From Timema cristinae (taxonomy: Eukaryota; Arthropoda; Insecta; Phasmatodea; Timematidae): DNA of 64,000 nt. The DNA lies in contig JBCFYV010000024.1 in NCBI GenBank assembly GCA_039000515.1, forward strand, positions 16,148,452-16,212,451. Direction: 5' to 3'. How positions within the stretch are numbered: position 1 is the first letter of the stretch; each line of letters begins with the position of its first letter. Below the pieces are notes generated by a model. It saw only the letters and a list, made by a program, of their open reading frames with translations, had not been told where the DNA came from and did no database searches. Below are positions 21,210-34,491 of this stretch, piece after piece. The position numbers and the translations under genes were made by a program.

Positions 21210-22764
21210 GGGTTTTTATAAACCCGAAAAAAGCAAAAAGTATTAATAAATTAAATGTTTTTTTCATTTTTTTGTGTACCAAACTTTTATAATTTGTTTC
21301 AGTCATATAAGTTCAAAATACAAATTTAACTGAAAAATTAAGTGCCAAATTAAATTTATTATATAATTCTACATATAAGGATTTTCAAGTGAAGAAAAAA
21401 CTTTAAGCTATTCATATACTCTTGACTGTTTTTATATAAATTTGAGAAGCTTTATTCAAATGTGTTTGCCCTTATTAACTAAAAATATACAATTCCGTAT
21501 AAATTGAGATTTGATATTTTATTAATCAGTCATCATTCTTTAAGACCAATTAGGATGCTATATATTCGTTATATAATTTATTAATATTTAAGACACATTG
21601 ATAATGATAAAGATCTGTGCTGAATACAAAAATAAAATGAAATTAATGTTGAAAAAAACCTTTGTTAGATAATTTATTTTTCTCTATTTATTGAACATAA
21701 TCATCCCATTCAAAGACCACAGTGTTATAATATATTAAACCATTTATAAATTCAGATTTTTACTGTACTTAAATCTAGTTCTGATTTAAATTTTTAAACA
21801 AAATCCTTGTATTATTTATACATTCATTATAAATTTGCAATGTTCTTCTTAAACTACCAACAAAACATATCATTATATTAATAATTTTCATTCTATGTAA
21901 ATATTATGTTACTACAATTTAAGACATTTTATTATTTAAAACTCATTAAAATGTGTATTACTATTGTTGTTCATTTTCATATTTTATAAAGTTTAAACTT
22001 GTTTATATTTTTAAATAAGTATATTTTCAACTTTTGTGTGTGTTTATGTATTAATTGTATAAAAGTTATGACTCTAATCTAAATAATAAATTTATAATAA
22101 AACACTTTAATTAATAAAAGATATTTTTAAAATATGTATAATTTTATTTTGAATAAGCACAGATTGAATGTGATATTTTCTCCCAATAGGACAAACATAT
22201 CTAATGGTATGACTGTCCATGATACCAAAGAAGCTATGATTTATTTTTAGAGTTCTATTAGGTTCGTAAATTTACTTTTTTTTGTACAAAATGTGTTTTT
22301 TTTTTTTAAGTAAATGAAAGTTTGTATCCTCGTGAAAATGTACAATGACTTTACAGAGAGAGTTTATATTCGTTAATATTTTTTTTATTTAATATGTGTA
22401 TTCTATAGACCTGGCTCTCCAACTGATATAACATTTAATTCGATATTGTTTACCACTTTAAAATATGCACTTCCTTACTTTGCTACACACTCTTAATAAA
22501 TAGTGTATGTGTATTATATTATTATTAAGTTATAAACAATTTAAAACATGTACACAATGTTCTTCCACACATCTGGATCCTATCTGTGGATGTTTGAATC
22601 TTGTTGAACAAAATAACAATAAAGAGCTTTACATTACGATGGCGTCTTTATTTTTAATGGTATCACATTGTTGACTTGCATATTGTGAGGATAAGGTGGA
22701 TTTGTAGAATTGTATCACAGAACCCAAGAGACTGGTGATCGTATCAAAGTTTGTTGTTTCTTAG

Positions 22765-23000
22765 TTTTACTACTCGTTCGGGTTGTACGCTTATACACTA
22801 TAACGCTGATGGTTTTAGGGAATAAGTAGGTTCTACTTATAGAAAGTGTACCCGCATTTTCGTGGAGGGAAAGTGGAAAACCATTTTGGGAGAAATAACT
22901 TCAGTACATCAGAACGAGATTCGAACATTAATCTCCCCGTCATCGACAGTCTAGTCCATTGCGAGAGTAGCGCGATAGTCCATGCAGCCACCGAATTGGG
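22765..23000 (-). mobile_element. SINE, family Ib
   Basis: Reverse orientation: tail TACTACTCGTTCGGGTTGTA on +, body GGAGGGAAAGTGGAAAACCA on +, B-box region GAGATTCGAACATTAATC on +, head GCGAGAGTAGCGCGATAGTC on +. It is followed 50 bp later by a second copy in the same orientation. Confidence 0.85.
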
Positions 23001-23048
23001 TTAGATAAAAGTTCAAGTGTAAAGTTTAAAATATTATAAGTGTATATA

Positions 23049-23049
23049 C

Positions 23050-23099
<50 letters not shown>

Positions 23100-23305
23100 G
23101 CACCGCGTCTTACTACCCATTCGGGTTGTACGCATGTATGTATTAATTATGCTAGTGTAGAGGGGATGAATAATGTTGAATTTAGAGGATGTGTAGCTAC
23201 ATTTGCGTGAAGAAAGATTTGAAAATGATCTAGGAGAAAAATTTGGTATACCCGAAAGTGATTCGAACTTTGGTCTCCCTATCATCTGGAGTCCAGTCTA
23301 AGAAA
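23049..23305 (-). mobile_element. SINE, family Ib, with ATT tail
   Basis: An (ATT)n tract (23,049-23,098) is followed by GCACCGCGTCTTACTACCCA, the shared tail, then body and B-box region (GATTCGAACTTTGGTCTCC on +). The 5' head is truncated near 23,305. Confidence 0.8.
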
Positions 23306-25435
23306 TGGGCTCTTGAGTTATTAATTGTAAATTTTATTTAATTTTAATACATTTAGATATTCATATGGCTTGGCCCCAAACGGTTGGAGAACGTTTCTCA
23401 TTTTGGACTTTGGATACATTCCTTGTTTAGTAGATTGTAGAAATCTTAGTTAATTAAGTAGTCTAGTAGCTCCTTGTCAGTAGGCAGAAACAACGGCCGG
23501 TGAGTGTATGTAGAATGCGGTATGGAAACGATTCATAAGGGAACATGAGCTGCCCAGTAGCAAAATGTCACTCAACCAACAAAGCTTGAAGTGGCAGCAT
23601 TGTCAGCCAAGTTTTTATTTATGGTTTAGTATTTTTAGTTGTGACTTTCGTGACTGCTAGATTGTCACAGATTCATGATTCAAATGATCATATGTACAGC
23701 CAATGCCTTTATTAGGGCTTTATTAAATTTTTAAAGCATAAATGCAGGGAATGTTACGCAATATTTTATTGTTTTCTTATCAAAAGCTCTGATTAAATGA
23801 CGATATTGAGGTTAGTGTTAATATTTGACTTCTTAAATACACATTAATTTTTCTAGCAAGTATCCCTACTAGTTTGAATTGAACTAATTTCATGACAACA
23901 ATTTAAATGGGCTCAAAGCAACAATGAAGAAAGGAGTAATAGGGCTGTGTTACATTGTTACACCTCTTATAATTTTTAATTTGATTAAGTAGACTACATT
24001 AAACAAAAAAATTTGTTATTTTCCCCCTTCAACATTTTCAAATTCGGGATACATTTTTAAATTCGTCATTTATTGTTCGATTTGCATGAAATTTCGTACA
24101 ACCATGTTGTTTAGAGTGCTGATTTAGAATTTGCCATAAGTTATTTAGTAAAATTTCAGGGGAAGCCACTTCACCCTCACGCACTAAATTACAATATGTT
24201 TTGAATAGTTTATTGACGAACCAATATTAACATTATAGGGAAACTTCCATGGGGTTATGAAGCAGGACATTGTTAAACAAGTATCAAAATACTGTAGAAA
24301 TATCGATAAATTCCATTTTTCTATTGCTTTATTTCACAGTTGAAAATGTTTTTAAATAAACATGGCCAAATTGCTAATTTTTTGATAAAGTGACGAGCGA
24401 GTTCTACAGCTCAAGGAGCTTACTAGTTAAATATTGCTTCCAACTCTGTAATAATAAAGCAGCGGTTTCTAGCCTGGAGGTCGCAAAGTGTTTTATTGGG
24501 GGTCACGGCGTGTGGGTGGGGTTAAATGATAGAGGTTCTAGCTTTATATTTACTTTTTCAAGGATTTTAATGATTATAGGGATGCGAAATTCTAATAGAA
24601 ATGTAATTTGTTAAAGTGCTAAAAACAACCTAGTTATACCTAAATTCCTTTTGGCTATTCCATTCTGATAGCTTATTGCTGATTTGTTTACTGTGGCAGC
24701 CTTGTAATGCTGATAGCATAATATATAATATAAAATCATCCCCAAGCCTGGGCTTGATGATTCTATTTTACTACATAATAGTCACATATAATAATTATCA
24801 TAAGCAATTTATAATAATTAAAACAAGCATTAGTGGACATGCGGGTTTAATGTCACGCTCTTTTGGTTTGGTTTGTTGGTGAACGTGAAGTTTATCCTAA
24901 TATCCCTCCAAGAATATAAGGGTACATTTTCTCTAAATTTTACCTATCCTACTGGTGTAGTTAAATATACATAGTGAAAAAAACTTCAAAACCAGGATTT
25001 GAACGCTTGGAAGTTATTAAAGGGTAGCGAAAGCTGCAGAGAGAAAAGTTGTGATCATAAGCTACAAAATATTGGGGCACAAATCTAAATAAATATATTT
25101 AAGCTCAATTGAATATTTAGCTCAGATGCAGGTAAACTGAAATAAATAATAATTCAAGTTAATTCCTTTCCTTTAAAAATCCAGTGTGAACAAATAAATA
25201 CATTTAAAACTACGGTTGCCTAAATCTTGGTTCAAGGCTTGATTACCACCCAAAAAATCCCCCTAGTCCCCCCTTAACCCCTTCCCCCCCACCCCCCCCC
25301 CCCCGTTCTCAACATTGCCCTTCTTGTACTTTCCTTTACTACTTGGAAATTTTTCTATGGGAAAAACACTGGACTCCCCCTCCCCCCCCAATATATTTCG
25401 TGCAACGCCCCTGATGCCAGCTTTTTAATAACCAT
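23306..25435. other. AT-rich intergenic DNA with a hAT-type end
   Basis: At 24,460 CAGCGGTTTCTAGCCTGGAG, GTCGCAAAGTG resembles the left terminus of a Charlie-like hAT element; no right end was identified. A SINE-body scrap lies at about 24,855-24,970 and C-rich tracts at about 25,280-25,305 and 25,376-25,388. No gene was seen. Confidence 0.45.
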
Positions 25436-25440
25436 TGACT

Positions 25441-25683
25441 CCTACTCGAGTGGCCGCGCGCTACTCTATCAGTGGACTAGACTGCCGATAAAGGGGAGAT
25501 CGAAGTTCAAATCTCGGTCAGGTGTACTGAGGGTGTTATTTAAAAATTGTTTTCCACTCTCCCTTCACACAAATGAGGGTATACTTCCTATAAATATAAT
25601 CTCCCTAGTACCTAAAACCATCAGCGTAATTAGTATATAAGCGTGTAAGCCGAAAGGGTATCAAGACGCGGTGCTAAAAAACA
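25441..25683 (+). mobile_element. SINE, family Ib
   Basis: Head GTGGCCGCGCGCTACTCTAT, B box GAAGTTCAAATCTCGG, body TTTTCCACTCTCCCTTCAC, tail AAGGGTATCAAGACGCGGTG plus an A run. It abuts the start of the large 30-bp satellite. Confidence 0.85.
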
Positions 25684-25737
25684 AAAAGCTTGACTGTTTA
25701 TAGGGTGAGCCCAATACTTCTGATCTACCGTCTGGGA

Positions 25738-27085
25738 ACACTTTACAAACAATACATATTTTTAGCAACAAATCAAACATTTTTTCTATTAAAAAACTTT
25801 CAAAAAATACCATTTATTAGGAACACTTTACAAACAATACCTACTATTGGGAACACTTTACAAACAATACCTAGTTTTGGGTACATTATTTAAACAATAC
25901 TTTATACTAGGAATACTTTATAAACAATACTTAGTATTGGGAACACTTTACAAAAAATATCTACGATTTGGAACACTTTACAAACAATAAAAACTAGTAT
26001 GGATATTTTACAAATAACACCTATTATTGGGAACACTGTATAAACAATACCTACTATTGGAAAAACATTACAAACAATACCTATTATTGGGAACAATTTA
26101 CAAACCATACCTACAATTGGGAACACTTTAAAACAATACCTACTTGTGGTAACACTTAACCAACAATACCTAATTTTTGGAACAATTTACAAACAAATTT
26201 TACTAGTGAAAACACTTTACAACAATATTTAAAATTGGGAACACCTTACAAACAATCATTAATTTTGGCAACACTTTACAAACAATACCTACTATTGGGA
26301 ATACTTTACAAAAATAACTACAATTGGGAACAATTTACAACAATACATACTGGTGAGGATACTTTACAAACAATACCTATTATTAGGGAGACTTTACAAA
26401 AAACACGTTATATTAGGAACATTTTACAAACAATACCTAATAGTGGGACAATTTTAAATAAACTTTATTTGTGTGAACACTTTACAAATAATACCTATTA
26501 GTGGAAACACTTTACAAACAATACCTACTAGTGGGCAAACTTTATAAACAATACCTATTATTGGGAACGCTTTACAAACAAAACATACTAGTGGTGATAC
26601 TTTAAACACAGTACCTATTAATGGAAACACTTTACAAATAATATATACAACTGGAAAAACTTTACAAACAATACCTATTAGTGTGAACACTTTACAAACA
26701 ATATCTATTAGTGAGAACACTTTACAAACAATACCTACTATTGTGAAAACTTTACATACAATACCTTGTATTTGGAACTCTTTAAAAGCAATTACTAATG
26801 GTGGGAACACTTTACAAACAGAACCTACTATTGGGATCATTTTAAAACATTCTTACTATTGGGGATACCTTACAAATAATCCCTACTATTAGGAACACTT
26901 TACAAACAAAACCTACTTGTGGGACATCTTTACAAACAATATGTAATATTGGGAACACTTTACAAAAATATCTACTAGTGGGAGAATTTACAAACTATCC
27001 CAATTATTGTGAAAAAATTTACAAATAATACCTGTTATATGGAACATTTTACAAACAATACATACTAATAGACATACTTTACAAA
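25738..27085. repeat. 30-bp satellite, block 1
   Basis: Tandem units of GGGAACACTTTACAAACAAT, ACCTACTATT, period 30 bp, about 45 degenerate copies. This block is dominated by the GGAACAC...CCTACTATT subtype. Open frames on both strands show 10-residue periodicity and are not genes. Confidence 0.97.
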
Positions 27086-28670
27086 CAAACTGTAACTCCT
27101 TCCCTTGTACTCCAGGACAATGTCAGGCATACAATAATTAAAAGTATAGAAAAATTAAGATAAATGCAGAGTAAGCCGATAAGACAATAAAAGACAAATA
27201 TATCATGCTCTAATATATTTTCTTCTGTTTCTTCAAAACTCACTCAGCAATTATCTTGCCAGGCAAAAAGGGAACCAACAGACAAATTAAGGATATTTCC
27301 TATTCAGGAAACTTAAAACTTATTTGAAATAAGCGGCGAGAAACATCCTAAGTTAATTAAATGTAATGTTTTCTTTATATAAAATAAAGTCATGAATTAA
27401 AATTTGGGTAAAATTAAATTTTTATATATATAAAGTCTCTAGCGACATTATACAAAGGATTTTGACTATATTCAACACTATTAGTTTCACTTATGTCAAA
27501 TTGTAATTCCAGCAATTAACAAAATTAGAATATTTAATTGCATGTTTTCTCATGCTCAAGTCTGACAAGATATGGACCAAATCTTATTAAATCTTTTTAG
27601 AGAAACAACGACTTTTATCTTTTTAAAGAATCCAATACATACAAATCTACAGGGGACTTCAAACACTAAATAAATGTATCTCAAAAACATTGCCCAAGTC
27701 AAAAAGCGATTTAACGATTTGAATCAATTCAGTATTTTACGAGTCAAAGGGACTCACACCATTAAAGCTTTCAAATATATCCACAATCTGAAGGATATAA
27801 ACATTTGACGATATTAAATGGTTCACAAGCCAAAGGACTTTAAAGTTAAACGTCTCAAAATTATTTAAGTCTGAAGGACTCCAAGGCTTACACATAATAC
27901 GTACTACACAAGTCTAATGACTTTAAAGATACACTTCTTAATCATATAACCTAATTCTATTTTTTTTTAACAAAGCCCACGATTTACTTATCATAAATCT
28001 CCCACACCAACAAGGCTTTTTACACAAATTACCCATTAGTGAACATTACAAATAATAATTATATTACAAGTCAAAAGGACTGAAACTGTCAAACATCTCG
28101 CAAAGTTGCCAAGTCTAAAGGGATTCATGATTGGAAAATATTAAGTATTGCATAAGTCGAAAGGACTTTAAAAGTCCAAATATATTATCAAAACAGTTCA
28201 TAATATATAAAAGTCAGATAGATTTATAATATTATAATGTCTTCCAGATTCAAAGAGAATTTTAAATATTTTACAAGTTAAAAAGGATTAAACATATTAA
28301 TGGTTTTTCCGAGCTTAATAAACTTCATAATTTGAAGTCGTTATATAAAAGATAATGTTTAAGCCAAAAATAAATTTAGACATACAAAGTTCCATAATAG
28401 TTTTATTTGCTCACGCAACCTTCTCGAGCCAGAAAGTTCAAATTTTTTCACGGCATCCTTTGCGAAATAAATTGTTGAAGCGCCTCCAAGCCTCGCGCTG
28501 TCAGTCAAAACAATATGTTTGCGGTGACAGGTTGTGACCGTGGGGGAAGCCAGCTAGGGACGTACACATAAATGGTGAATTTAACCATTACTATTGCTGG
28601 TGTGGTAAGATATCACTTAAGACTATAGTTTCCAGTTATTTCTTATCATGAACTTGTAACTTTTTTATAA
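27086..28670. other. Non-satellite spacer with a separate degenerate repeat
   Basis: It splits satellite blocks 1 and 2. From about 27,690 to 28,290 phrases such as ACAAGCCAAAGGACTTTAAA, CATAAGTCGAAAGGACTTT and CCAAGTCTAAAGGGATTC recur every 50-70 bp, so this is an older, more decayed tandem array. A more GC-rich piece (28,405-28,560) is unclassified. No gene was seen. Confidence 0.6.
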
Positions 28671-31061
28671 ACGCTACAATACCTATTATTGGAACACTTT
28701 ACAAACAATACCTACTATTGGGAGAGTTTACAAACAATCCCTACTATTGGCAACACTTTACAAACAATACTAACTATTGGGAACACTTTACACACATTAC
28801 TTATAATTGGGAACAGTTTACAAACAATAACAAATATTGGGAACACTTTACAGACAATACCTACAAAAGTAAAGACTTTTCAAACAATACCTATTATTGG
28901 GAATACTTTACAAACAATAAATACTATTGCGAAAATTTTACGAACAATACCTAATACTAGGAACACTTTACAAACAATACCTACAATTGAGAACACTTTA
29001 CAAAAATACTTATTAGGGATAACACTTTACAAAAAATAGTTATAAGTGGGATAACTTGACAAACAACACCCAGTAGTGGGGATTATTGACAAACATTACC
29101 TATTATTAGGAATACTTTACAAACAATACATACTATTGGGAAGACTTTACAAACAATACCTACTAGTGGGGAAACTTTTCAATCAATAGATACTGGTAGG
29201 AACATTTTATATACAATTCCTACTATTGGGGAGACTTTACAATCAATACCTCATATTGGAGAGAATTTACAAACAATAGTTTCTAGTTGGGATACTTTAA
29301 AAAAATACCTACAAGTGGGGAGACTTTACAAACAATTCCTACTATTGATGAGACTTTACAAACAATACTTACTAGTTGGGAGACTTTACAATCAATATTT
29401 AATAGCGGAAGAAATTTAAAATCAATAGATACTAGTTGGGATGACTTACAAACAATACCTACTATTGGGGAAACTTTACAAACAATACTTACTATTCGGG
29501 AGGCTTTTCAATCAATAGATACTAGTGAAGACATTTTACAACCAATACCTACTATTGGGGAGACTTTACAAAAAAATACCACATATTGGGTAGACTTTAC
29601 AAAAAATAGCTACTAGTTGGGATATTTTACAAACAATACCTATTATTGGAAAGACTTTACAAATAATACCTATTAGCAGATAAAATGTACAAACAATACC
29701 TACTAGTTGGAAGACTTTACAAATAATAGCTACGAATGGAGAGATTTTACAAAGAATATCTAGTAGCGAAGAGACTTTAAAAACAATACGTACTATTGGG
29801 AACAGTTTAAAAAGAATAAATACTAGTGGGGTGAGTTTACAAACAATACCTACTAGTTGAAATATTTTACAAACAATAACTACAATTGGGAAAACTTTAC
29901 AAATAATACCTACTATTGGGAACACTTTACAAACAATACCTACAATTGGGAACACTATTCAAACAATACCTACAATTGGGAACACTATTCAAACAATATC
30001 TTATGTTGGGAACCCTTTACAAAAAATACCTACTAGTGGAGAGTTTTACAAACAATATATATTAGTGGGGACACTTTAAAAGCAATACCTACCAGTGGGG
30101 AGACTTTACAAACAATATTTACAAGTTAGGACATTTTACAAACAATTGATAATAGTGTAGACACTCTACAAACACTACCTACCAGTGTGGACACTTTACA
30201 ATCTATACATACTATTGGAGAGAATTAACAAATTATATATATATATATACTAGTGGGGACAATTTACAAACATTACCTTCTAGTGGGGAGACTAAACAAA
30301 CAATACCTACTAGTGGGGAAACTTTACAACAATAGTTAGTAGTTGGGAGATTTTACTATCAATAGAAACTTTCGGGGACACTTTAAAATCAATATATACT
30401 AGTGAGGACACTTTTACAAACAATACCTAATAGTGGGGAAACTTTACAATCGATAGATAATTTTGAGGGACTTTACAATCAATAGATAATAGTTTAGACA
30501 CTTTACAAGCAATAAATATTAGTGGAGAGACTTTACAAACAATAGATACTAGCGGGGACACTTTACATATAATAGATAATATTGGGGGAGCTTTAGAATT
30601 AATAGATGCTTTTGGGGGGGTCTTTACATTCAATAGTTACTAGTGGGGGGCATTTGCAAGCAATAGATACCAGTTGTGACACTTTACATATAATAACTAC
30701 CAGTGAGGACACTTTACAAAAAATACCTATTATTGGGGACTTACAAACCATACTTAATATTGGGAACGCTTTATAAACAATACCTAATATTGGTAACACT
30801 TTATAAACAATACATAATATTGGGAACACTTTATAAACAATACATAATATTGGGAACACTTTAAAAAAATACCAACTAGTGGGAACACACTACAAACAAT
30901 ACCTACTAGAAGGCTGATTTTTCAAACAATACCTATAAGTGGAGAGACTTTACAAACAATACCTACTAGTGGGAACACTTTACACACAATACCTAAAAGT
31001 GAAGAGACTTAACAAACAATACCTACTAGCGGGAACACTTTACATACAATACCTACTAAAG
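28671..31061. repeat. 30-bp satellite, block 2
   Basis: This continues the 30-bp unit for about 80 copies. From about 29,150 a second subtype appears (AGTGGGGAGACTTTACAATC, AATAGATACT), mixed with the first. The mix of subtypes along the block suggests several rounds of amplification. Confidence 0.97.
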
Positions 31062-31288
31062 AATGCCAGGCCTCCACCGTGGTTCGGATTCCACGTTAAA
31101 CTGTAGGTCCTTCATTTCATCTCACAATCACCCTAACATTACACATTAGCGTAAGTGCGTATAACCCGAACGGGTAGTAAGACGTGGTGCTAATATAATA
31201 ATAATCTATAATAATAATAATAATAATAAATTAATAATAATAAACTAATAATAAGATTATAATAATAATAATAATAATACTACTAAAG
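31053..31288 (+). mobile_element. Short family II SINE inserted in the satellite
   Basis: The body begins AATGCCAGGCCTCCACCGTG, runs through TCATCTCACAATCACCC, and ends in the tail AACCCGAACGGGTAGTAAGA and a long AAT-rich tract. It is flanked by CTACTAAAG on both sides (31,053-31,061 and 31,280-31,288), a probable target duplication. It lacks the tRNA head, and its 5' boundary is the same as in the copy at 37,891. Confidence 0.88.
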
Positions 31289-33875
31289 GAGAGACTTTAC
31301 AAACAATACCTACTAGTGGGAGCACTTTACAAATACTACATACTATTGGGAACATTTTACATACAATATATACAAGTAGAGAGACTTTACAAACAATAGT
31401 TATTAGTGTGATCACTTTACAAACAATATCTATTAGTGGAAACACTTTACATACAATACTTAAAATTGGGAACGCTTTTCAAACAATATCTAATTTTGGG
31501 CATACTTTACAAACAATACCTTCTAGTGTAGAGACTTTCAAACAATATATACTATTGGGGCCACTTAACAAACAATAATTACTCATGGGGATAATTTACA
31601 AACAATATATACATGTTGGGACACTTTACAAACAATTGATAATAGTGGAAACACTCTACAAACAATAACTACTAGTGGGGACACTTTACAATCAATACCT
31701 ACTGGTGGGGAGACTTTACAATCAATTGATACTATTGGATCACTTTACAATTAAGATTTACTAGTTAGAACACTTTACAAACAATACCTAATATTTGGAG
31801 ACTTTACAGATAAAAGATACTATTGGAGACACTTTAAAAACATACCTACTATAGTGGAGACATTTACTATCAATAGATGCTAGTGGGAACACTTTACAAA
31901 CAATACCTACTAGTGGGGAGTTTTTACAATCAATATTTACTAGCGGAATGACTTTAAAATCAATAGATACTAGTTGAGACACTTTACAAACAATAACTAC
32001 TAGTACGGAGTCTTTACCAACAATCCCTACAATTGGGGAGTTTTTACAAACAATACCAGCTAGTGGTGAGACTTTACAAACTATACGTACTATTAGGGAG
32101 GCTTTACAATCAATAGATACTAATTGAGACACTTTACAAACAATACTTACTATTGGGGATACTTTACAACCATATATACTAGTTGGGAAACTTTACAAAC
32201 ATTACCTACTAGTGGGGAGACTTTACAATCAATAGGTGCTATTGGGGGGACTTAACAATCAATTTATACTAGTTGGGACACTTGACAAACAATACCTACT
32301 ATTGGGGAGACTTTACAATCAATATATACTATTGGGAACACTTTAAAACCATAATTACTAGTGAGAGATTATACAAACAATATATACAAGATAGTACACT
32401 TTACAAACATTTGATAAAAGTGGATACACTCTAAAAACAATACCTACCAGTGGGGACAGTTTACAAACAATACCTACTATTGGAGAGACTTTCCAAATAA
32501 TATATACTATTGGGGACACTTTTACAAACATTACCTACTAGTGGGGAGACTATACAATCAATAAATCCTATTGGAGTGACTTTACAATCAATAGATGCTA
32601 TTGGGGGGTCTTTACAATCAATAGATATTAGTTGGAACATTTTTCAAACAATACATTTTATTGGGGATATTCTACAAACAATACCTACTATTGGGCACAA
32701 TTTACAAATAATACCTACTATTGGGGAGACATTACAAACAATACCAACTATTGTGGGGACTTTACAATCAATAAATACAATTGGCATAATTTACAAACGG
32801 TAGATATTTGTGGAGACACTTTACAATCAATAGATATATTGGGGAAACTTTACAAACAATAGATATTAGTGGAGACACTTTACAATCAATAGATACTATT
32901 GGGGATACTTTACAAACAATACCTTCTATTTGGGAGACTTTAAAATCAATACCTACTAGTGGGGATACTTTACAATCAATAGATACTATTGGGGGACTTT
33001 ACAATTAATAGTTACTAGTTAGGACACTTTACTATCAATACCAACTATTTGAGAGACTTTACAGATAATAGATACTAGTGGAGACACTTTACAAACATAC
33101 CTACTATTGGGGAGACTTTACAATCAATAGAGGCTAGTGGGAAGACTTTACAAACAATACCTACTAGTGGGGAGACTTTACAAACAATAACTACAAGTGG
33201 GGATACTTTACAATCAAAACCTACTATTGGGCAGTATTTATATACAATACTTACTATTGGTGAAACTTTATAAAAATAGATATTGGTGGAGACACTTTAC
33301 AATCAATAGATAATATTAGGTAGACTTTACAAACAATATCTTCTATTCGGGAGACTTTAAAATCAATACCTACTAGTGTGGAGACTTTACAATCAATAGA
33401 TACTATTGGGGCACTTTACAATTAATGGTTATTAGTTAGGACACTTTACAAACAATACCTACTATTGGGGAGACTTTACAAACTATACCTACTATTTGGG
33501 AGGCTTTACAATCAATATATTCTAGTGGAGACACTTTACAAACAATGTATACTTTTTGGTAGACTTTACAAACAATAACTTATATTGGGGAGACTTTGCA
33601 AACAATAGTTACTAGTTGGGATTTAACAAACAATACCTACTATTGGGTAGGCTTTACAAACAATAACTTATATTGGGGAGACTTTTCAAACAATAGTTAC
33701 TAGTTGAGATTTAACAAACAATACCTACTAGTTGGGATTTAACAAACAATACCTACTATTAGTTAGGCTTTACAAACAATACCTACTATTGGGTAGGCTT
33801 TACAAACAATAACTACATGTGGCGAGACATTACAATCAATAGATACTATTGGGGAACCTTTACAAACAATACCTA
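31289..33875. repeat. 30-bp satellite, block 3
   Basis: About 85 further copies, mostly the GGGGAGACTTTACAATCAAT/AGATACTAGT subtype. Towards the 3' end (33,590-33,870) units such as GGGATTTAACAAACAATACC are shortened. The array stops at about 33,875. Across all three blocks there are about 200 copies. Confidence 0.97.
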
Positions 33876-34440
33876 CTGTCACTTTGATCTTTCCCAGTTC
33901 TCACTGTTATAGGCAAATCTTTATACTTAAAAATTGTTTATAGTCCTATATTTTAAAAAAATATTGAAATTTTCTTAAGAATGGCGAGGATTAAATTACC
34001 CTTTTTTTTACTAAAATTTTCTAATAATTTAATAGACAATAATTTATAAAATAAATAAATTATTTACATATATCAATAAGTTTATTACTAACACAAATAT
34101 GGTAATTACCTTTTACTCAAATAATTTTTTTTTATCAACGCAAATAAAAATTATATATATTTTCTGACAAAAATAAAACATTATAAAAATAAATTATTAA
34201 ATAGTTAATTTATATTTAAAATTGTTTTATTTCTAGACTCTTAAATTTTGGACAAGCCAACAAATAGATTTGGCCTAATATATGTATTTAGCTTTGTATA
34301 ACCCAAATGGTAGTAAGACGCCTAGCTAAAAAAAATGCACCTTAGTTACTGGTTTTACTTGAAAATTTTTATTTTTGATGAGTAATATTTAAAAAAACTA
34401 TTATTTTGAATGATATTCTCTACTTGTAAATTTATTTTAA
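33876..34440. other. AT-rich DNA with a SINE tail fragment
   Basis: TATAACCCAAATGGTAGTAA at about 34,297 is a scrap of the SINE 3' tail. Otherwise it is A/T-rich without coding potential. Confidence 0.5.
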
Positions 34441-34491
34441 AATATTTATTTTCTGAAGGCATCTCCCAATTCGCCTGAAGAGTCTTCCTGT

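Larger units (their letters stand above)
17855..22760. other. HR38 3' UTR/flank, very AT-rich, no gene
   Basis: No coding signal on either strand. Many ATTTA motifs and several AATAAA hexamers occur. Simple tracts are a 19-C run at 20,401-20,419 and (TA)n at 21,144-21,206. The 3' UTR end cannot be fixed from sequence alone; NR4A transcripts in other animals have long AU-rich 3' UTRs, so part of this stretch may be transcribed. Confidence 0.6.

Noticed and set aside
25738..33875. CRISPR-like or coding repeat
   Set aside because: The 30-bp units are directly adjacent with no unique spacers, in an animal genome; the 10-residue repeats in translation come from period 30.
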